Assembly (NCBI GenBank): GCA_001953115.1
Contig: LSSL01000472.1
Span: 62,001 to 126,000 of the forward strand
Reading direction: 5' to 3'
DNA length: 64,000 nucleotides
DNA from: Smittium mucronatum
Lineage: Eukaryota > Kickxellomycota > Harpellomycetes > Harpellales > Legeriomycetaceae
Numbering within the stretch: position 1 is the stretch's first letter; each line of letters starts with the position of its first letter. Below the pieces are notes generated by a model that saw only the letters and a list, made by a program, of their open reading frames with translations, was not told the origin of the DNA and did not search any database. Below are positions 63,849 through 64,000 of the stretch, piece after piece. The translations under genes and the position numbers were made by a program.

Positions 63849-64000
63849 TTTTAAGTTTTATTGGATTTTGTAAATGAAATTCTTTTTATTAAAATAATGA
63901 GGGAAAAAGTCATTTTAAACCCCTAAATAATCGAGCTTATACATAATTAGAAAAAACCACCAAATTTTCACGAGGTTTTCGCATTATTAGTATTATTATT

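Noticed and set aside
1..64000. rRNA, tRNA or CRISPR arrays
   Set aside because: I looked for conserved rRNA words, cloverleaf-like arms with T-loop sequence and regularly spaced short repeats with unique spacers and found none convincing.

Overview
This is a eukaryotic window, roughly four-fifths A+T by eye, with very few genes and many decayed mobile elements. It has two convincing host genes, each best explained by one spliceosomal intron of about 110 nt, and poly(A)-tailed retroposons carrying AATAAA. A gene-poor, transposon-rich, very AT-rich genome with fungal-type bestrophin fits a large-genome microsporidian or another reduced, AT-rich fungal lineage. That placement is inference and no single marker here proves it.

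Layout. 1-9 kb: one copy (A) of an old segmental duplication whose second copy (B) lies at about 46.56-50.99 kb. Copy A is interrupted by a full-length retroposon (934-1571), a roughly 3.3 kb block containing a long inverted-repeat element (2676-5148) and a 32-bp remnant of the same retroposon (8410-8441); copy B keeps the empty sites. 9.6-12.4 kb: the only healthy gene island, a bestrophin-family anion channel (+) and a glycosyltransferase family 25 enzyme (-), converging tail to tail. 15.5-18.2 kb: an old and a younger retroposon copy, then a dead Mutator-like transposase. 21.66-26.94 kb: a 5.3 kb element with about 400-bp terminal inverted repeats and a decayed transposase of unidentified superfamily. 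Directly beside its right end is a broken bestrophin paralogue (26.96-28.06 kb). 28.7-31.0 kb: two more retroposon copies. 35.2-35.8 kb: a less AT-rich, broken coding island of unknown identity. 35.8-57.2 kb: gene desert apart from copy B, a 34-bp minisatellite and a probable inverted-motif element at 51.2-53.1 kb. 57.2-58.2 kb: a dead Harbinger-like (DDE_Tnp_4) transposase. 59.8-61.0 kb: a retroposon with a 15-bp target-site duplication. 62.6-63.85 kb: a frameshifted Mutator-like transposase on the minus strand.

Assembly caution: all three N gaps are flanked by near-identical direct copies that end exactly at the gap. At the 60 kb gap one target-site duplication brackets both copies, so there the duplication is almost certainly an assembly artefact; the other two probably are too.

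The most notable material is the retroposon family: about 630 nt, several perfect hairpins, a sense-strand reading frame conserved in a much older relative, and built-in empty-site controls from the segmental duplication. No identifications rest on database searches; family names come from motifs read directly in the sequence.
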